A DNA stretch of 64,000 nucleotides. It comes from Geodermatophilus obscurus DSM 43160. GTDB lineage: Bacteria; Actinomycetota; Actinomycetes; Mycobacteriales; Geodermatophilaceae. Positions within the stretch are counted from its first letter, which is position 1, and every line of letters starts with the position of its first letter. The stretch lies in the NCBI RefSeq assembly GCF_000025345.1, contig NC_013757.1, positions 4,650,001 to 4,714,000 of the forward strand, in the 5' to 3' direction. The translations under genes were made by a program, and so were the position numbers. Positions 27,227 through 39,457 of the stretch are shown here, one piece after another. The notes under the pieces were generated by a model that saw only the letters and a program-made list of their open reading frames with translations, made no database searches and was not told the origin of the DNA.

Positions 27227-28803
27227 GCGCCGGCCTCCTCGGCGACTCCTCCGTCGACGACCTCGACCGCTCGCCTGCCCGCGGCGATCGCCGTGGCGCC
27301 CGCTGGCAGGCTGCGGCGGTCGGTGTCGTCGTCGCGCTGGGCGTCGCCCTGCGGGTCCACTCCCCCTCCGCGCTGTGGCTCGACGAGGCGATCAGCGTCG
27401 ACATCTCCGGCCTCCCGCTCGCGGACGTCCCGGAGGCGCTCCGCCGGGACGGCGCACCGCCGCTCTACGCGCTGCTGCTGTGGGGCTGGGAGCGGGTGGT
27501 CGGGGACTCCGCCACGGAGGTGCGGTGGCTGTCCTCACTCTTCGGTCTCGCCGCGTTGCCGGCCGCTGCCGTGGCCGGTGCCCGGCTGGCCGGCAGGTCG
27601 GGGGCCGTCGCTGCGCTGCTGCTCCTGGCGACCTCACCGTTCGCCGTCTACTACTCGACCGAGGCGCGCATGTACAGCCTCGTCGTGCTGCTGGTTCTCT
27701 GCGGTCTGCTCGCCCTCGACGGCTACCTCCGCCGGCCGGGAGCGGCGCGTGGCGTCCTGGTCGCGGTGGTCACGGCAGCGCTGGCCCTCACCCACTACTG
27801 GTCGTTGTTCCTGTTGGCCGTCGCCGGCGGGGGGCTGCTGGCGTCGGCCTGGCGAGCGCGGAGCACGGCCCGCGCCCGGGCCGCCGCGTGGATGGCCGCA
27901 GGCGGACTGCTCTTCCTCCCCTGGCTGCCGTCGTTCCTCTACCAGTTCGCGCACACGGGGACGCCGTGGGCCAGTCCGATCGGGTGGTTCGCCGCGCTGC
28001 AGTCGACCGTCGTCGCGTGGGCCGGTGGAGGGGGCCGGACCACGGCACTGGTGCTGGCGGCCGTGCTGCTGCTGCTCGCCGGCATCGGGGTCACCGCGGT
28101 CTCGGCGTCCGGCTCGCGGGTCGAGCTCGACCTCCGTGGGCGACCGCCCGGTCGGGTGCTGGCCGTCGGCGTCGGCGGGACCCTCGCGCTCGCCCTGGCG
28201 GTGGGCCGCCTCACCGGCGCGGCGTTCGAGGCGCGCTACACCAGCGTGGTCCTGCCGCTGTTCCTGCTGCTGGCCGCCGTCGGTCTCGCCCGGCTGCCGC
28301 GCGCGGTCAGGACGCCGGTCCTCGCGGTCGCCGTCGTGGCCGGGGTGGCGGGCGCGGTGCCCGACGTGTACTTCGAGCACAAGACCCAGACAGCGGTGGT
28401 CGCCGACGCGCTGCAGGCACAGGCGCTGCCGGGCGACGTCGTCGTCTACTGCCCCGATCAGCTGGGCCCCGCCGTGAGCCGCCTGCTGCCCGGCTCCCTG
28501 CGGCAGGAGGTGTACCCGACCGGCGGGTCGCCGGAGCGCGTCGACTGGGCCGACTACGCGGAACGGAACTCGGGCGCCGACCCGACGGCGTACGGGCGTG
28601 CCGTCTCCGACCGGGCCGGCGGCAGCGCCGTCTGGCTGGTGTTCCACACCCACTACCGGACGTACGAGGGTCAGTGCGAGGAACTGGCCGAGACCCTGAC
28701 GGGGCTGCGCGGGGACCCGCTCCGCCTGGTCGAGCCCGACAGTCGCTACTTCGAGTCAGCGCACCTGGTCGGCTGGGCGCCGCTCCCGACCCCGGGACCG
28801 TAG
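27223..28803 (+). CDS. GT-C fold glycosyltransferase (PMT/ArnT-like)
   Basis: A 526-residue polytopic protein with about ten membrane helices. Family marks are the first-loop acidic motif LWLDEAISVDISGLPL (Asp-Glu near residue 60), PPLYALLLWGWERVVG and YYSTEARMYSLVVLL, all typical of family-39-like, polyprenyl-phosphate-dependent mannosyl- or arabinosyl-transferases. A soluble C-terminal region of about 140 residues follows the last helix. It should transfer a lipid-linked sugar outside the membrane; acceptor unknown, perhaps linked to the small protein encoded upstream. Both genes lie between the two guaA-end repeats. Confidence 0.85.
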   Translation: MSAGLLGDSSVDDLDRSPARGDRRGARWQAAAVGVVVALGVALRVHSPSALWLDEAISVDISGLPLADVPEALRRDGAPPLYALLLWGWERVVGDSATEVRWLSSLFGLAALPAAAVAGARLAGRSGAVAALLLLATSPFAVYYSTEARMYSLVVLLVLCGLLALDGYLRRPGAARGVLVAVVTAALALTHYWSLFLLAVAGGGLLASAWRARSTARARAAAWMAAGGLLFLPWLPSFLYQFAHTGTPWASPIGWFAALQSTVVAWAGGGGRTTALVLAAVLLLLAGIGVTAVSASGSRVELDLRGRPPGRVLAVGVGGTLALALAVGRLTGAAFEARYTSVVLPLFLLLAAVGLARLPRAVRTPVLAVAVVAGVAGAVPDVYFEHKTQTAVVADALQAQALPGDVVVYCPDQLGPAVSRLLPGSLRQEVYPTGGSPERVDWADYAERNSGADPTAYGRAVSDRAGGSAVWLVFHTHYRTYEGQCEELAETLTGLRGDPLRLVEPDSRYFESAHLVGWAPLPTPGP

Positions 28804-28840
28804 GGGGCAGGGCCCACCGGGATCGGAGAGCCGGTGGGGA

Positions 28841-30403
28841 CTACTCCCACTCGATGGTGCCCGGCGGCTTGCTCGTCACGTCGAGCACCACGCGGTTGAC
28901 CTCGGGCACCTCGTTGGTGATCCGGGTGGAGATGCGGGCCAGCACGTCGTAGGGCAGCCGGGTCCAGTCCGCGGTCATCGCGTCCTCGCTGGACACCGGC
29001 CGCAGCACGACCGGGTGGCCGTAGGTGCGCCCGTCGCCCTGGACGCCGACCGAGCGGACGTCGGCCAGCAGCACCACCGGGCACTGCCAGATCTCGCGGT
29101 CCAGCCCGGCGGCGGTGAGCTCGGTACGGGCGATCGCGTCGGCCCTGCGCAGCACGTCGAGCCGCTCCTGGGTGACCTCGCCGATGATCCGGATGCCCAG
29201 CCCCGGGCCCGGGAACGGCTGCCGCCACACCAGCGACTCGGGCAGGCCCAGCTGCAGGCCGACCTCGCGGACCTCGTCCTTGAACAGCGTGCGCAGCGGC
29301 TCGACGAGGGTGAAGGTGAGGTCCTCGGGCAGCCCACCGACGTTGTGGTGGCTCTTGATGTTCGCCGTCCCCGTGCCGCCGCCGGACTCGACGACGTCGG
29401 GGTAGAGCGTGCCCTGCACGAGGAAGTCGACGGTCTCGCCGTGCGCCTTCGCGTCGGCGACCACGTCGAGCGCCGCCTGCTCGAAGACGCGGATGAACTC
29501 CCGGCCGATGGTCTTGCGCTTCTGCTCGGGGTCGCTGATCCCGGCCAGCGCACCGAGGAACTGCTCGCGCGCGTCGACCACCCGCAGGTCGGCGCCGGTG
29601 ACCGCGACGAAGTCCCGCTCGATCTGCTCGGTCTCGCCCTCGCGCATCAGCCCGTGGTCGACGTAGACGCACGTCAGCCGGTCGCCGATCGCCCGCTGCA
29701 CGAGCGCGGCCGCCACCGCGGAGTCGACCCCGCCGGACAGCGCGCACAGCGCCCGCCGGTCGCCCACCTGGGCGCGGATCCGCTCGACCTGCTCCTCGAC
29801 GACGTTGGCCATCGTCCAGGTGGGCTCGAGCCCGGCGATGTCGAACAGGAAGTGCTCGAGCACCGTCTGCCCGTGCGCGGTGTGCCGCACCTCGGGGTGG
29901 AACTGCACGCCGGCGAGCTTGCGGTCGACGTCCTCGAAGGCGGCGACCGGCGCGCCGGTGGAGGTGGCGGTGACGGTGAACCCGGGCGGGGCGGCGCTGA
30001 CGGCGTCCCCGTGGCTCATCCACACCGACTGCTCGACCGGCAGCGAGCCGAACAGCCGGCCCTGCGTGGTCACCGTCAGCGGGGTGCCGCCGTACTCGCG
30101 GTCGCCGGTGCGCGCGACGGTGCCGCCGAGCGAGGCCGCCATCGCCTGGAACCCGTAGCAGATGCCGAACGCCGGGACGCCGGCCTCGAACAGCATCGGG
30201 TCGAGCTGCGGCGCGTCGTCGGCGTAGACGCTGGACGGGCCGCCGGAGAGGACGATCGCCGCGGGCTTGCGGGCGACGATCTCCTCGGCCGGGACGTCGG
30301 AGGAGACGATCTCCGAGTAGACGCCGGCCTCGCGGATCCGCCGCGCGATGAGCTGGGCGTACTGCGCGCCGAAGTCGACGACGAGGACGGTGGGGAACTC
30401 CAT
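28841..30403 (-). CDS. guaA: GMP synthase (glutamine-hydrolysing)
   Basis: Converts XMP to GMP. The 520-residue protein carries a class I glutamine amidotransferase domain (nucleophile Cys82 in GICYGFQAM, His-Glu in VQFHPEV), the ATP pyrophosphatase P-loop [13 protein letters not shown] near residue 220, and the C-terminal dimerisation domain ending KPPGTIEWE. The ATG at 30403 overlaps the guaB3 stop by one base (TGATG). Forms an operon guaB-guaB3-guaA on the minus strand covering the IMP-to-GMP branch. Its 3' end is duplicated 2.2 kb away. Confidence 0.98.
   Translation of the reverse strand: MEFPTVLVVDFGAQYAQLIARRIREAGVYSEIVSSDVPAEEIVARKPAAIVLSGGPSSVYADDAPQLDPMLFEAGVPAFGICYGFQAMAASLGGTVARTGDREYGGTPLTVTTQGRLFGSLPVEQSVWMSHGDAVSAAPPGFTVTATSTGAPVAAFEDVDRKLAGVQFHPEVRHTAHGQTVLEHFLFDIAGLEPTWTMANVVEEQVERIRAQVGDRRALCALSGGVDSAVAAALVQRAIGDRLTCVYVDHGLMREGETEQIERDFVAVTGADLRVVDAREQFLGALAGISDPEQKRKTIGREFIRVFEQAALDVVADAKAHGETVDFLVQGTLYPDVVESGGGTGTANIKSHHNVGGLPEDLTFTLVEPLRTLFKDEVREVGLQLGLPESLVWRQPFPGPGLGIRIIGEVTQERLDVLRRADAIARTELTAAGLDREIWQCPVVLLADVRSVGVQGDGRTYGHPVVLRPVSSEDAMTADWTRLPYDVLARISTRITNEVPEVNRVVLDVTSKPPGTIEWE
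28844..28888. repeat. guaA 3' end, right copy of the 45-bp direct repeat
   Basis: The genuine last codons of guaA (product ending [15 protein letters not shown]). It matches 26613-26657 at 41 of 45 bases in direct orientation. The 3' end of guaA is a known integration hotspot for genomic islands in several bacteria, where integration regenerates the gene end and leaves a partial copy at the far side. Confidence 0.8.
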
Positions 30404-31554
30404 CAGTCGCCCTGCGTCTCCGAGGCGTGGCCGCCGATGACGAGGTCGACGCGCTGGAACTCCTTGAGGTCCCGGTAGCCCGTCTTCGCCATCGTCCGGC
30501 GCAGCGCACCGAACAGGTTGGTCCGCCCGTCGGCGGTCCTGGCCTCGCCCAGCAGGACGTCGTGCAGCGGACCCGCCGGGGCGACGGGCGCCGAGGTCCC
30601 GCCGCGGGGCAGCCGCGGGTGCGCGGCCACCGAGTCCCACCAGATGCCACCGCCGGGCGCCTCCTCGGCCGCACGCAGCGGCTCGCCGACCTGGACGGCG
30701 TCCGCGCCGCAGGCCAGGGCGCGGGCGATGGCGCCGCTGGTCTCGATCCGGCCGTTGGCGATGACGTGCACGTACCGGCCGCCGGTCTCGTCCAGGTAGT
30801 CGCGGCGGGCCGCGGCCGCGTCGGCGATCGCGCTGGCCAGCGGCACCCGGATGCCCATGACGGTGTCGGTCGTCGAGTAGGTGTCGGCGCCGACGCCGAC
30901 GATCACGCCCGCCGCGCCGGTGCGCATCAGGTGCAGCGCGGTCTGGTAATTCGCCGCGCCGCCGACGATCACCGGGACGTCGAGGTCGGCGATGAAGTCC
31001 TTGAGGTTGAGCGCGTCGCCCTGGGTGGTGACGTGCTCGGCCGACACGATCGTGCCCTGGATGACCAGCAGGTCGACCCCCGCGGCGAGCACCGTCGGCG
31101 CGAGCTGGACGGTGTGCTGCGGGGAGACGCGGACCGCCGTCGTCACGCCGGCGTCGCGGATCTCCTTGACCCGGGCGGTGACCAGGTCCGGATCGACCGG
31201 CCGGGCGTACACCTCCTGCAGCAGGGCCACCGGCGGCGGCCCATCACCAGCCGCCTCACGCAGCTGCCGGTACACCGGGGCGGGGTCGTCGTACCGGGTC
31301 CACAGCCCCTCGGCGTTGAGCACCCCGAGCCCGCCGGCCTGGCCGACGGCGATCGCCGTGGCCGGGCTGACCACCGCGTCCGACGGGCTGGTCACCAGCG
31401 GGATGTCGAAGCGGAAGGCGTCGATCTGCCAGGCGGTCGAGACGTCGTCCATGTCCCGGGTACGGCGGCTGGGGACGATCGAGACCTCGTCGAGGTCGTA
31501 CCCCCGGCGGGCGAAGCGGTTGAGCCCGATCTCGACGGTGTCGCGCGTGGGCAT
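30403..31554 (-). CDS. guaB3: GuaB3 family IMP dehydrogenase-related protein
   Basis: A 383-residue IMPDH/GMPR-fold barrel lacking the CBS domains of true IMPDH. It starts [20 protein letters not shown] and has [49 protein letters not shown] and [10 protein letters not shown]. The IMPDH catalytic Cys loop (GSICTTR) is replaced by [13 protein letters not shown], as in mycobacterial GuaB3. This subgroup always accompanies guaB in actinobacteria; its reaction is not settled from sequence. Stop overlaps guaA start by one base; start lies three bases after the guaB stop codon. Confidence 0.95.
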   Translation of the reverse strand: MPTRDTVEIGLNRFARRGYDLDEVSIVPSRRTRDMDDVSTAWQIDAFRFDIPLVTSPSDAVVSPATAIAVGQAGGLGVLNAEGLWTRYDDPAPVYRQLREAAGDGPPPVALLQEVYARPVDPDLVTARVKEIRDAGVTTAVRVSPQHTVQLAPTVLAAGVDLLVIQGTIVSAEHVTTQGDALNLKDFIADLDVPVIVGGAANYQTALHLMRTGAAGVIVGVGADTYSTTDTVMGIRVPLASAIADAAAARRDYLDETGGRYVHVIANGRIETSGAIARALACGADAVQVGEPLRAAEEAPGGGIWWDSVAAHPRLPRGGTSAPVAPAGPLHDVLLGEARTADGRTNLFGALRRTMAKTGYRDLKEFQRVDLVIGGHASETQGD

Positions 31555-31557
31555 GGG

Positions 31558-33586
<2,029 letters not shown>

Positions 33587-33589
<3 letters not shown>

Positions 33590-33650
33590 CGAAGGACCCC
33601 CCTGCCCCCCACCGTTCGCAGGCTCACGGCGGGCCCCTGCAGGGAGGCCA
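33587..33650. repeat. Dispersed palindromic repeat, copy 6
   Basis: Starts with the DUF5319 stop (TGACGAAGGACC), then a GTTCGCAGGCTCACGGCGGG centre and a CCCCTGCAGGGAGGCC end, corresponding to the shorter form seen at 4813-4882. Confidence 0.65.
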
Positions 33651-33671
33651 CACCCACACGTGACGAGAATG

Positions 33672-33712
33672 CGCTGAGCGCCCCCTCCCGTGCAGGGAGA
33701 GAGCGCTCGGCG
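33672..33712. terminator. Imperfect hairpin between DUF5319 and bldM-like genes
   Basis: An 18-bp stem (33672-33689 with 33695-33712) with two A-C mismatches and one G-T pair, loop of five bases, lying between convergent genes. Probable bidirectional terminator. Confidence 0.5.
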
Positions 33713-33773
33713 TGTGCTCAGCGGCAGCTGGGCACGGCACCTGGCCGCGGTGCCGGCCGGTGGGCCGGCGGTG

Positions 33774-34535
33774 TCACTGCATCATGCCGCGGCGGAAACC
33801 GGTGGCCACCGCCTCCGCGCGGTCCTTGGCACCGAGCTTGCGGAACAGCCGACGGGCGTGGGTCTTGATGGTGTCCTCGGAGAGGTAGAGCTCGCGGCCG
33901 ATCTGGGCGTTGCTCTTGCCCTGGCTCATCCCGGTGAGCACCTGCATCTCGCGCATCGAGAGGCTGACCGGCGCGGGCTCGCGGACGGTGGAGCGCACTG
34001 TGGTGGGGGCGGCGCCGGCCAGCGGGGTCGCCCCGTTCCAGGCCGGCGTCCCGTTGCCGTGACCGGCGTGGGCGCCGACCGAGGCCAGCGGGACCGGCTG
34101 GTGCGGAACGGCCGGCGCGGGGCCGCGGCCGTCGACCCGCAGGCCGACCCGCGACAGGCCCAGGCCCATCTCCAGCGCGGTGGCGTCCCAGCGCAGGTAG
34201 CCCCGGGCACCGGCCGCGACCGCTGCCCGGACGGTCTCGCCGTCGTCGGGGGCGCCGAGGACCAGGACCGGCAGCCGCGGGTGGGCGCGCAGCGCCTGGG
34301 TGGCGACGGTCAGCCCGGAGTCCATGGCGCGCTGGGTGCCGATGAGCAGGACGTCGGGCTGCCGGGTGGCCAGCCGTGCCATCAGGGCGGCGGCGTCGCC
34401 GACGACCTCCACCCGTCCCACGAACGGCAGTGCCACCAGGCGACCCGCGATGTCGTCGCGGACCCGCCGGCGCTCGTCGTAGACCCACACGCACGTCGTG
34501 CCGTGGCCGGGTCCGCGCATCCTGTCGTCGATCAC
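33774..34535 (-). CDS. bldM: BldM-like orphan response regulator with degenerate receiver
   Basis: A 253-residue regulator. The LuxR domain (MREMQVLTGMSQGKSNAQIG, LYLSEDTIKTHARRLFRKL, FRRGMMQ end) is very close to Streptomyces BldM. The receiver is present (CVWVYDERRRVRDDIAG) but the phospho-acceptor position reads VLLIGTQ instead of LLxD, and the conserved Lys is Arg (GYLRWD), so control by phosphorylation is unlikely. A Pro/Gly/Ala-rich linker of about 50 residues joins the domains. GTG 34535 has a GAGGAG ribosome site; ATG 34520 is an alternative. As in Streptomyces it is divergent from a whiD-like gene. Confidence 0.8.
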   Translation of the reverse strand: MIDDRMRGPGHGTTCVWVYDERRRVRDDIAGRLVALPFVGRVEVVGDAAALMARLATRQPDVLLIGTQRAMDSGLTVATQALRAHPRLPVLVLGAPDDGETVRAAVAAGARGYLRWDATALEMGLGLSRVGLRVDGRGPAPAVPHQPVPLASVGAHAGHGNGTPAWNGATPLAGAAPTTVRSTVREPAPVSLSMREMQVLTGMSQGKSNAQIGRELYLSEDTIKTHARRLFRKLGAKDRAEAVATGFRRGMMQ

Positions 34536-34871
34536 GCCTGCTCCTCGCTCGCCGGCCGCACGTCTCGGCCGGGTCCACCGCCCGGGTCCCCCGGCCGGGT
34601 CTCGCTCGGACGTGCGGTCCCGTCCGGGGACCTCCGCCGTCGCTCCGGCCGGACCGGAGCCGCCGACGGGTGTCCCGTGGCGGTGTTCGGCACGGCCTGC
34701 AGCCACCTTGATCGACTCCGCTGGGCGACAACACCCGCTCTCACCCAGCGGGGGGAGACCGGAGCCGACAAAATGCAGGGTCACCGTGTGTTTGACCCAC
34801 GGAGGCCTCGGGCACCGGCCCCCTTGCAGCCGGACCGCCTTCTCCGGCTCGCACCGAGCCGAGGAGGACGA
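34536..34871. promoter_or_regulatory. Divergent regulatory region between bldM-like and whiD-like genes
   Basis: A 336-bp spacer without a credible gene. The right half (34700-34870) is noticeably less GC-rich, with TTGATCGACTCC, GACAAAATGCAGGG and GTGTGTTTGACCCACGG, so the whiD-like promoter is probably here. No operator could be identified with confidence. Confidence 0.5.
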
Positions 34872-35171
34872 ATGGCCGACATCCGCCGCCTGCCCACACC
34901 TGTCGCCGAGGTCTGGGACTGGCAGCTGCACGGCGCCTGCCGCGGAGAGAGCACCGCGCTGTTCTTCCACCCGGACGGCGAGCGCGGCCCGGCCCGGGCC
35001 CGCCGCCAGTCGGCCGCCAAGGCCGTCTGCTCGCGCTGCCCGGTGATCGAGTCCTGCCTCAAGCACGCCCTGTCGGTCCGCGAGCCCTACGGGGTCTGGG
35101 GCGGCATGAGCGAGGAGGAGCGGGCCCGGCTGATCGCCGCGGAGCCCGCCGCCGTCGCCGCGGGAGTCTGA
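34872..35171 (+). CDS. whiD: WhiB-family iron-sulfur regulator, WhiD/WhiB3-like
   Basis: A 99-residue WhiB protein. Four Cys that bind a [4Fe-4S] cluster are visible (HGACRGE, KAVCSRCPVIESC), followed by the beta-turn GVWGGM and a basic/acidic C-terminus. The start MADIRRLPTPVAEVWDWQL and HPDGERGPAR resemble Streptomyces WhiD and mycobacterial WhiB3. Such proteins pair with the primary sigma factor and respond to O2, NO and redox state. ATG 34872 follows a GGAGGACG ribosome site. Context next to a bldM-like gene and groEL matches both Streptomyces and mycobacteria. Confidence 0.93.
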   Translation: MADIRRLPTPVAEVWDWQLHGACRGESTALFFHPDGERGPARARRQSAAKAVCSRCPVIESCLKHALSVREPYGVWGGMSEEERARLIAAEPAAVAAGV

Positions 35172-35186
35172 GCTCCACCCAGAGAC

Positions 35187-35230
35187 GCCGAGAGGGCCGG
35201 TCCAGCAGCTGCTGGACCGGCCCTCTCGGC
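35187..35230. terminator. Perfect 44-bp palindrome after the whiD-like gene
   Basis: A 22-bp stem with no mismatch, centred between 35208 and 35209. Placed between two convergent genes, it likely terminates both. Confidence 0.85.
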
Positions 35231-35240
35231 ATTCGTGCGG

Positions 35241-35744
35241 CTACGCCAGGCGGCGGGCCAGCATCAGCTCGTCGTGCACCTAGGTGCGGCCGCCGTCCCG
35301 GGAGGTCTCCGCCGACCAGGTGAAGGAGTCCGGCCCGACGTCGGTGAAGCGCCACCGCAGCCACGGCTCCTCGTCGTCGCTGAGCAGCACCACGTCGGCA
35401 CCGTGCGCCCGCCCGGTGAAGCGCCGGACCCGGCCGTTCACCGGCTCCATCCAGGTCGACAGCCACCGGTCCCCATCCGGGTGGAGGAAGCGCACCGTCG
35501 TCCCGTGGAAGGCCAGCGGCGGCACGCCGGCACCGGGCTCGCCGCGGCCGGGCACGATCCACACGTCCTGGACGGCGCGCCCGTCGAGGACCCAGCCCAC
35601 GTGCAGCTCCCCGGTCGCGTGGTGCCAGGTGCCGTCGGGGGTCAGGCCGCTCCAGTCCAGCCGCCAGGCCCCGACGAGCCGGCCGAAGTCGTCGAGGGCC
35701 CCGGGGTCCGCGGGGCCCGGTGCGTGCAAGGCGTCGACGAGCAT
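35241..35744 (-). CDS. DUF1579-like protein, C-terminus cut by TAG at a Trp position
   Basis: A lipocalin-like beta-barrel protein (LVGAWRLDWSGLTPDGTWHH, ELHVGWVLDGRAVQDVWIVP, GTTVRFLHPDGDRWLSTWM, WLRWRFTDVGPDSFTW). A TAG at 35280-35282 stops it after DGGRT, but the frame continues VHDELMLARRLA to a second TAG at 35241. Homologues typically read GGRTW near the end, so TGG has probably become TAG, removing about 13 residues. Whether the shortened 154-residue form works is unknown. ATG 35744 chosen; an upstream start at 35792 exists. Confidence 0.7.
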
Positions 35745-35798
35745 CCCGCCATCGTGGTGGACGACCGCCCGACCGCCCACCGCTTCCCGCACACGACG

Positions 35799-35833
35799 GA
35801 GGGCCCGGACCGGATGATCCGGACCGGGCCCTC
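35799..35833 (-). terminator. Hairpin downstream of groEL
   Basis: A 16-bp stem with one A-A mismatch (35799-35814 with 35818-35833), three-base loop, about 37 bases past the groEL stop. Probable terminator. Confidence 0.7.
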
Positions 35834-35869
35834 TGGGCGTGCAGCGCCCTCCGCGGGCGCCGGATCAGC

Positions 35870-37567
<1,698 letters not shown>

Positions 37568-37617
37568 TCAGTTCGGGTCGCCGGGGCGGACGCGAGGCGC
37601 TGGGACGGCCCGGCTGC

Positions 37618-37671
37618 AGGGACCCACGGCGCGCGGAGCGTGTCGTGGAGGGCAGCCGGGTCCTTCTCCTA
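37618..37671. repeat. Weak match to the dispersed repeat between groES and groEL
   Basis: Contains GGGACCCACGGCGCGCGGAGC and GGGTCCTTCTCCTA running into the groES stop codon. Only the outer blocks resemble the family, and the stop is TAG rather than TGA, so this may be a decayed copy. Confidence 0.35.
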
Positions 37672-37977
37672 CTTCTCCACGACGGCGAGCAGGTCGCGGG
37701 CGGAGAGCACGAGGTACTCCTCGCCGGCGTACTTGACCTCGGTGCCGCCGTACTTGGAGTAGATGACCACGTCGCCGACGTTGACGTCGAGCGGGACGCG
37801 GTTGCCGTTGTCGTCGACGCGACCGGGGCCCACGGCCACGACCGTGCCCTCCTGCGGCTTCTCCTTGGCGGTGTCCGGGATGACCAGGCCGGAGGCGGTG
37901 GTGGTCTCGGCCTCGTTGGCCTGGACCACGACACGGTCCTCGAGCGGCTTGATGTTGACCTTGGTAGCGGTCGTCAC
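37669..37977 (-). CDS. groES: 10-kDa co-chaperonin GroES
   Basis: A 102-residue co-chaperonin: [20 protein letters not shown], the mobile loop [20 protein letters not shown], and [20 protein letters not shown]. Forms the lid of the GroEL cage. The start codon is an in-frame ATG/GTG at 37977 directly before [19 protein letters not shown] element lies upstream, so the operon should be under HrcA repression. Confidence 0.98.
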   Translation of the reverse strand: MTTATKVNIKPLEDRVVVQANEAETTTASGLVIPDTAKEKPQEGTVVAVGPGRVDDNGNRVPLDVNVGDVVIYSKYGGTEVKYAGEEYLVLSARDLLAVVEK

Positions 37978-38086
37978 GAGGTGACGCCCCCTTCGGGATC
38001 GGACGGCTGGTGGGTCGTGCTCTGATGCTGTGGCACGGTGCCGGTGCCTGCCGTCGCGGGGGTCAGGCGCCTGGTGCCCGTGTCGA

Positions 38087-38113
38087 TTGGCACTCTACCT
38101 ACGAGAGTGCCAG
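38087..38113 (-). promoter_or_regulatory. CIRCE operator (HrcA site) upstream of groES
   Basis: TTGGCACTC, nine bases, GAGTGCCAG: an inverted repeat matching the CIRCE consensus TTAGCACTC-N9-GAGTGCTAA with one substitution per arm, plus one arm-to-arm mismatch at the end. It lies 110 bp before the groES start, as expected for HrcA control of the heat-shock operon. Confidence 0.9.
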
Positions 38114-38165
38114 CCACTCAACCGGGGTCACGGCGCCCGGCCACGGCGGGTGCCAGGCTGGTGAG

Positions 38166-39389
38166 GTGCCCGACGAGCCCGCCCCCGACGCGCTGACCCA
38201 GCTGCGCTGGCTGCGCACTCCCGAGGGGACGGCGGCCACGGCGCGGGCAGCCGCGCTGCTCGCCGAGGGCGCCGACCTGCTGACCGGCCTGGCACGGCTG
38301 CGGGCCGAGGTCGGCGCCGACCACGCCGGCCCGGCCTGGGAGCTGGCGCGGCTGCGCGCGCGGGCGCGCCCGGTGTTCGGCGCCGACGCCGACGTCCTCT
38401 TCCTCACCGCCGACACCCTCGAGCAGGCCGGCCGGCCCGCACTGGCCGCGCGGCGGGCGCAGCGCCTGCTGTCCGGCGAGGTGGACTCGGCGGTCGACCT
38501 CGGCTGCGCGTCCGGCACCGACACGGTGGCGCTGGCGCGGGCCGGGGCCACCGTGCTCGCCGTCGACACCGACCCGCTGGCCCGAGAGCTGACCGCCGCG
38601 AACGCCGAGGCGCTCGGGGTGGCCGACCGGGTGTGGGTGGTCGCCGGCGACGCCGTCGAACTGGTCGACGCGGCGCGCGGCGGCGAGGTGGCCGGCTGCG
38701 CCGCGGCCGTCCTGGACCCGGCGCGGCGGGCCGGCGGACGACGGCAGCTGGACCCCGACCGCTGGTCACCGCCCTGGTCGACGGTGACGACGCTGCTGGA
38801 CCGGGCGCCGCACGCGGTGGTCAAGGTGGCGCCGGGCCTGGACCACGAGCGGGTGCCGGCCGGGGTCGAGGCGGAGTGGGTGTCGGCCGGCGGCTCGATC
38901 GTCGAGGCGCTGCTGTGGGGGCGGGCGGTGTCGACGGTCTGGCGGCGGGCGTCCCTGGTGCACGGGGACGACGCCCTGGAGCTGACCGCCGAGGCCGACC
39001 CCGGGCCCGCACCGTCCGGGCCGGTGCGCGGCTGGCTGCACGAGCCCGACCCGGCGGTGATCCGCTCGGGGCTGGTGTCGCTGGTCGCGGTCGACGTCGG
39101 TGCCACGCTGGTCGACCCGACGATCGCCTACCTGACCGCCGATGCGGCGACCGACTCCCCGTGGGTGTCCTCCTACCGGGTCGACGAGGTGCTGCCGTTC
39201 AACCTCAAGAAGCTGAGGGCACTGCTGCGGACGCGCGGCGTCGGCCGGGTGGTGGTCAAGAAGCGCGGCTCGGCGATCGAGCCGGAGACGCTTGCCCGCC
39301 AGCTGCGCGGGGAGGGCGCGGGGACGGCGACCGTCGTCGTCACCCGGGTCGCCGGCGCCCCCACCGCCCTCGTCTGCGATGTCCGGTGA
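38166..39389 (+). CDS. THUMP-like-domain class I SAM methyltransferase
   Basis: A 407-residue protein. Residues about 100-200 hold the SAM fold (SAVDLGCASGTDTVALARAG, VLAVDTDPLARELTAANAEA, AAAVLDPARRAGGRR); the C-terminal region with SSYRVDEVLPFNLKKLRALL and RVVVKKRGSAIEPETLARQL is the THUMP-like domain of this actinobacterial family. The KKRG stretch and fold suggest an RNA substrate, but none is proven. GTG 38166 chosen, divergent from groES; the open frame upstream has no family similarity. Confidence 0.88.
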   Translation: MPDEPAPDALTQLRWLRTPEGTAATARAAALLAEGADLLTGLARLRAEVGADHAGPAWELARLRARARPVFGADADVLFLTADTLEQAGRPALAARRAQRLLSGEVDSAVDLGCASGTDTVALARAGATVLAVDTDPLARELTAANAEALGVADRVWVVAGDAVELVDAARGGEVAGCAAAVLDPARRAGGRRQLDPDRWSPPWSTVTTLLDRAPHAVVKVAPGLDHERVPAGVEAEWVSAGGSIVEALLWGRAVSTVWRRASLVHGDDALELTAEADPGPAPSGPVRGWLHEPDPAVIRSGLVSLVAVDVGATLVDPTIAYLTADAATDSPWVSSYRVDEVLPFNLKKLRALLRTRGVGRVVVKKRGSAIEPETLARQLRGEGAGTATVVVTRVAGAPTALVCDVR

Positions 39390-39397
39390 CCCGCCAC

Positions 39398-39457
39398 GGC
39401 CCCGTCCAGAGGCTCGCCCCGAGCCTGCGTGGGGTGGGGAGGACGGGTCCTCTCTCA
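39398..39457. repeat. Dispersed palindromic repeat, copy 7
   Basis: GGCCCCGTCC, centre GAGGCTCGCCCCGAGCCTGC, then GGGGAGGACGGGTCC and CTCTCTCA, whose last triplet is the tsaD stop codon. Lies between the convergent methyltransferase and tsaD genes and may act as terminator for both. Confidence 0.75.
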
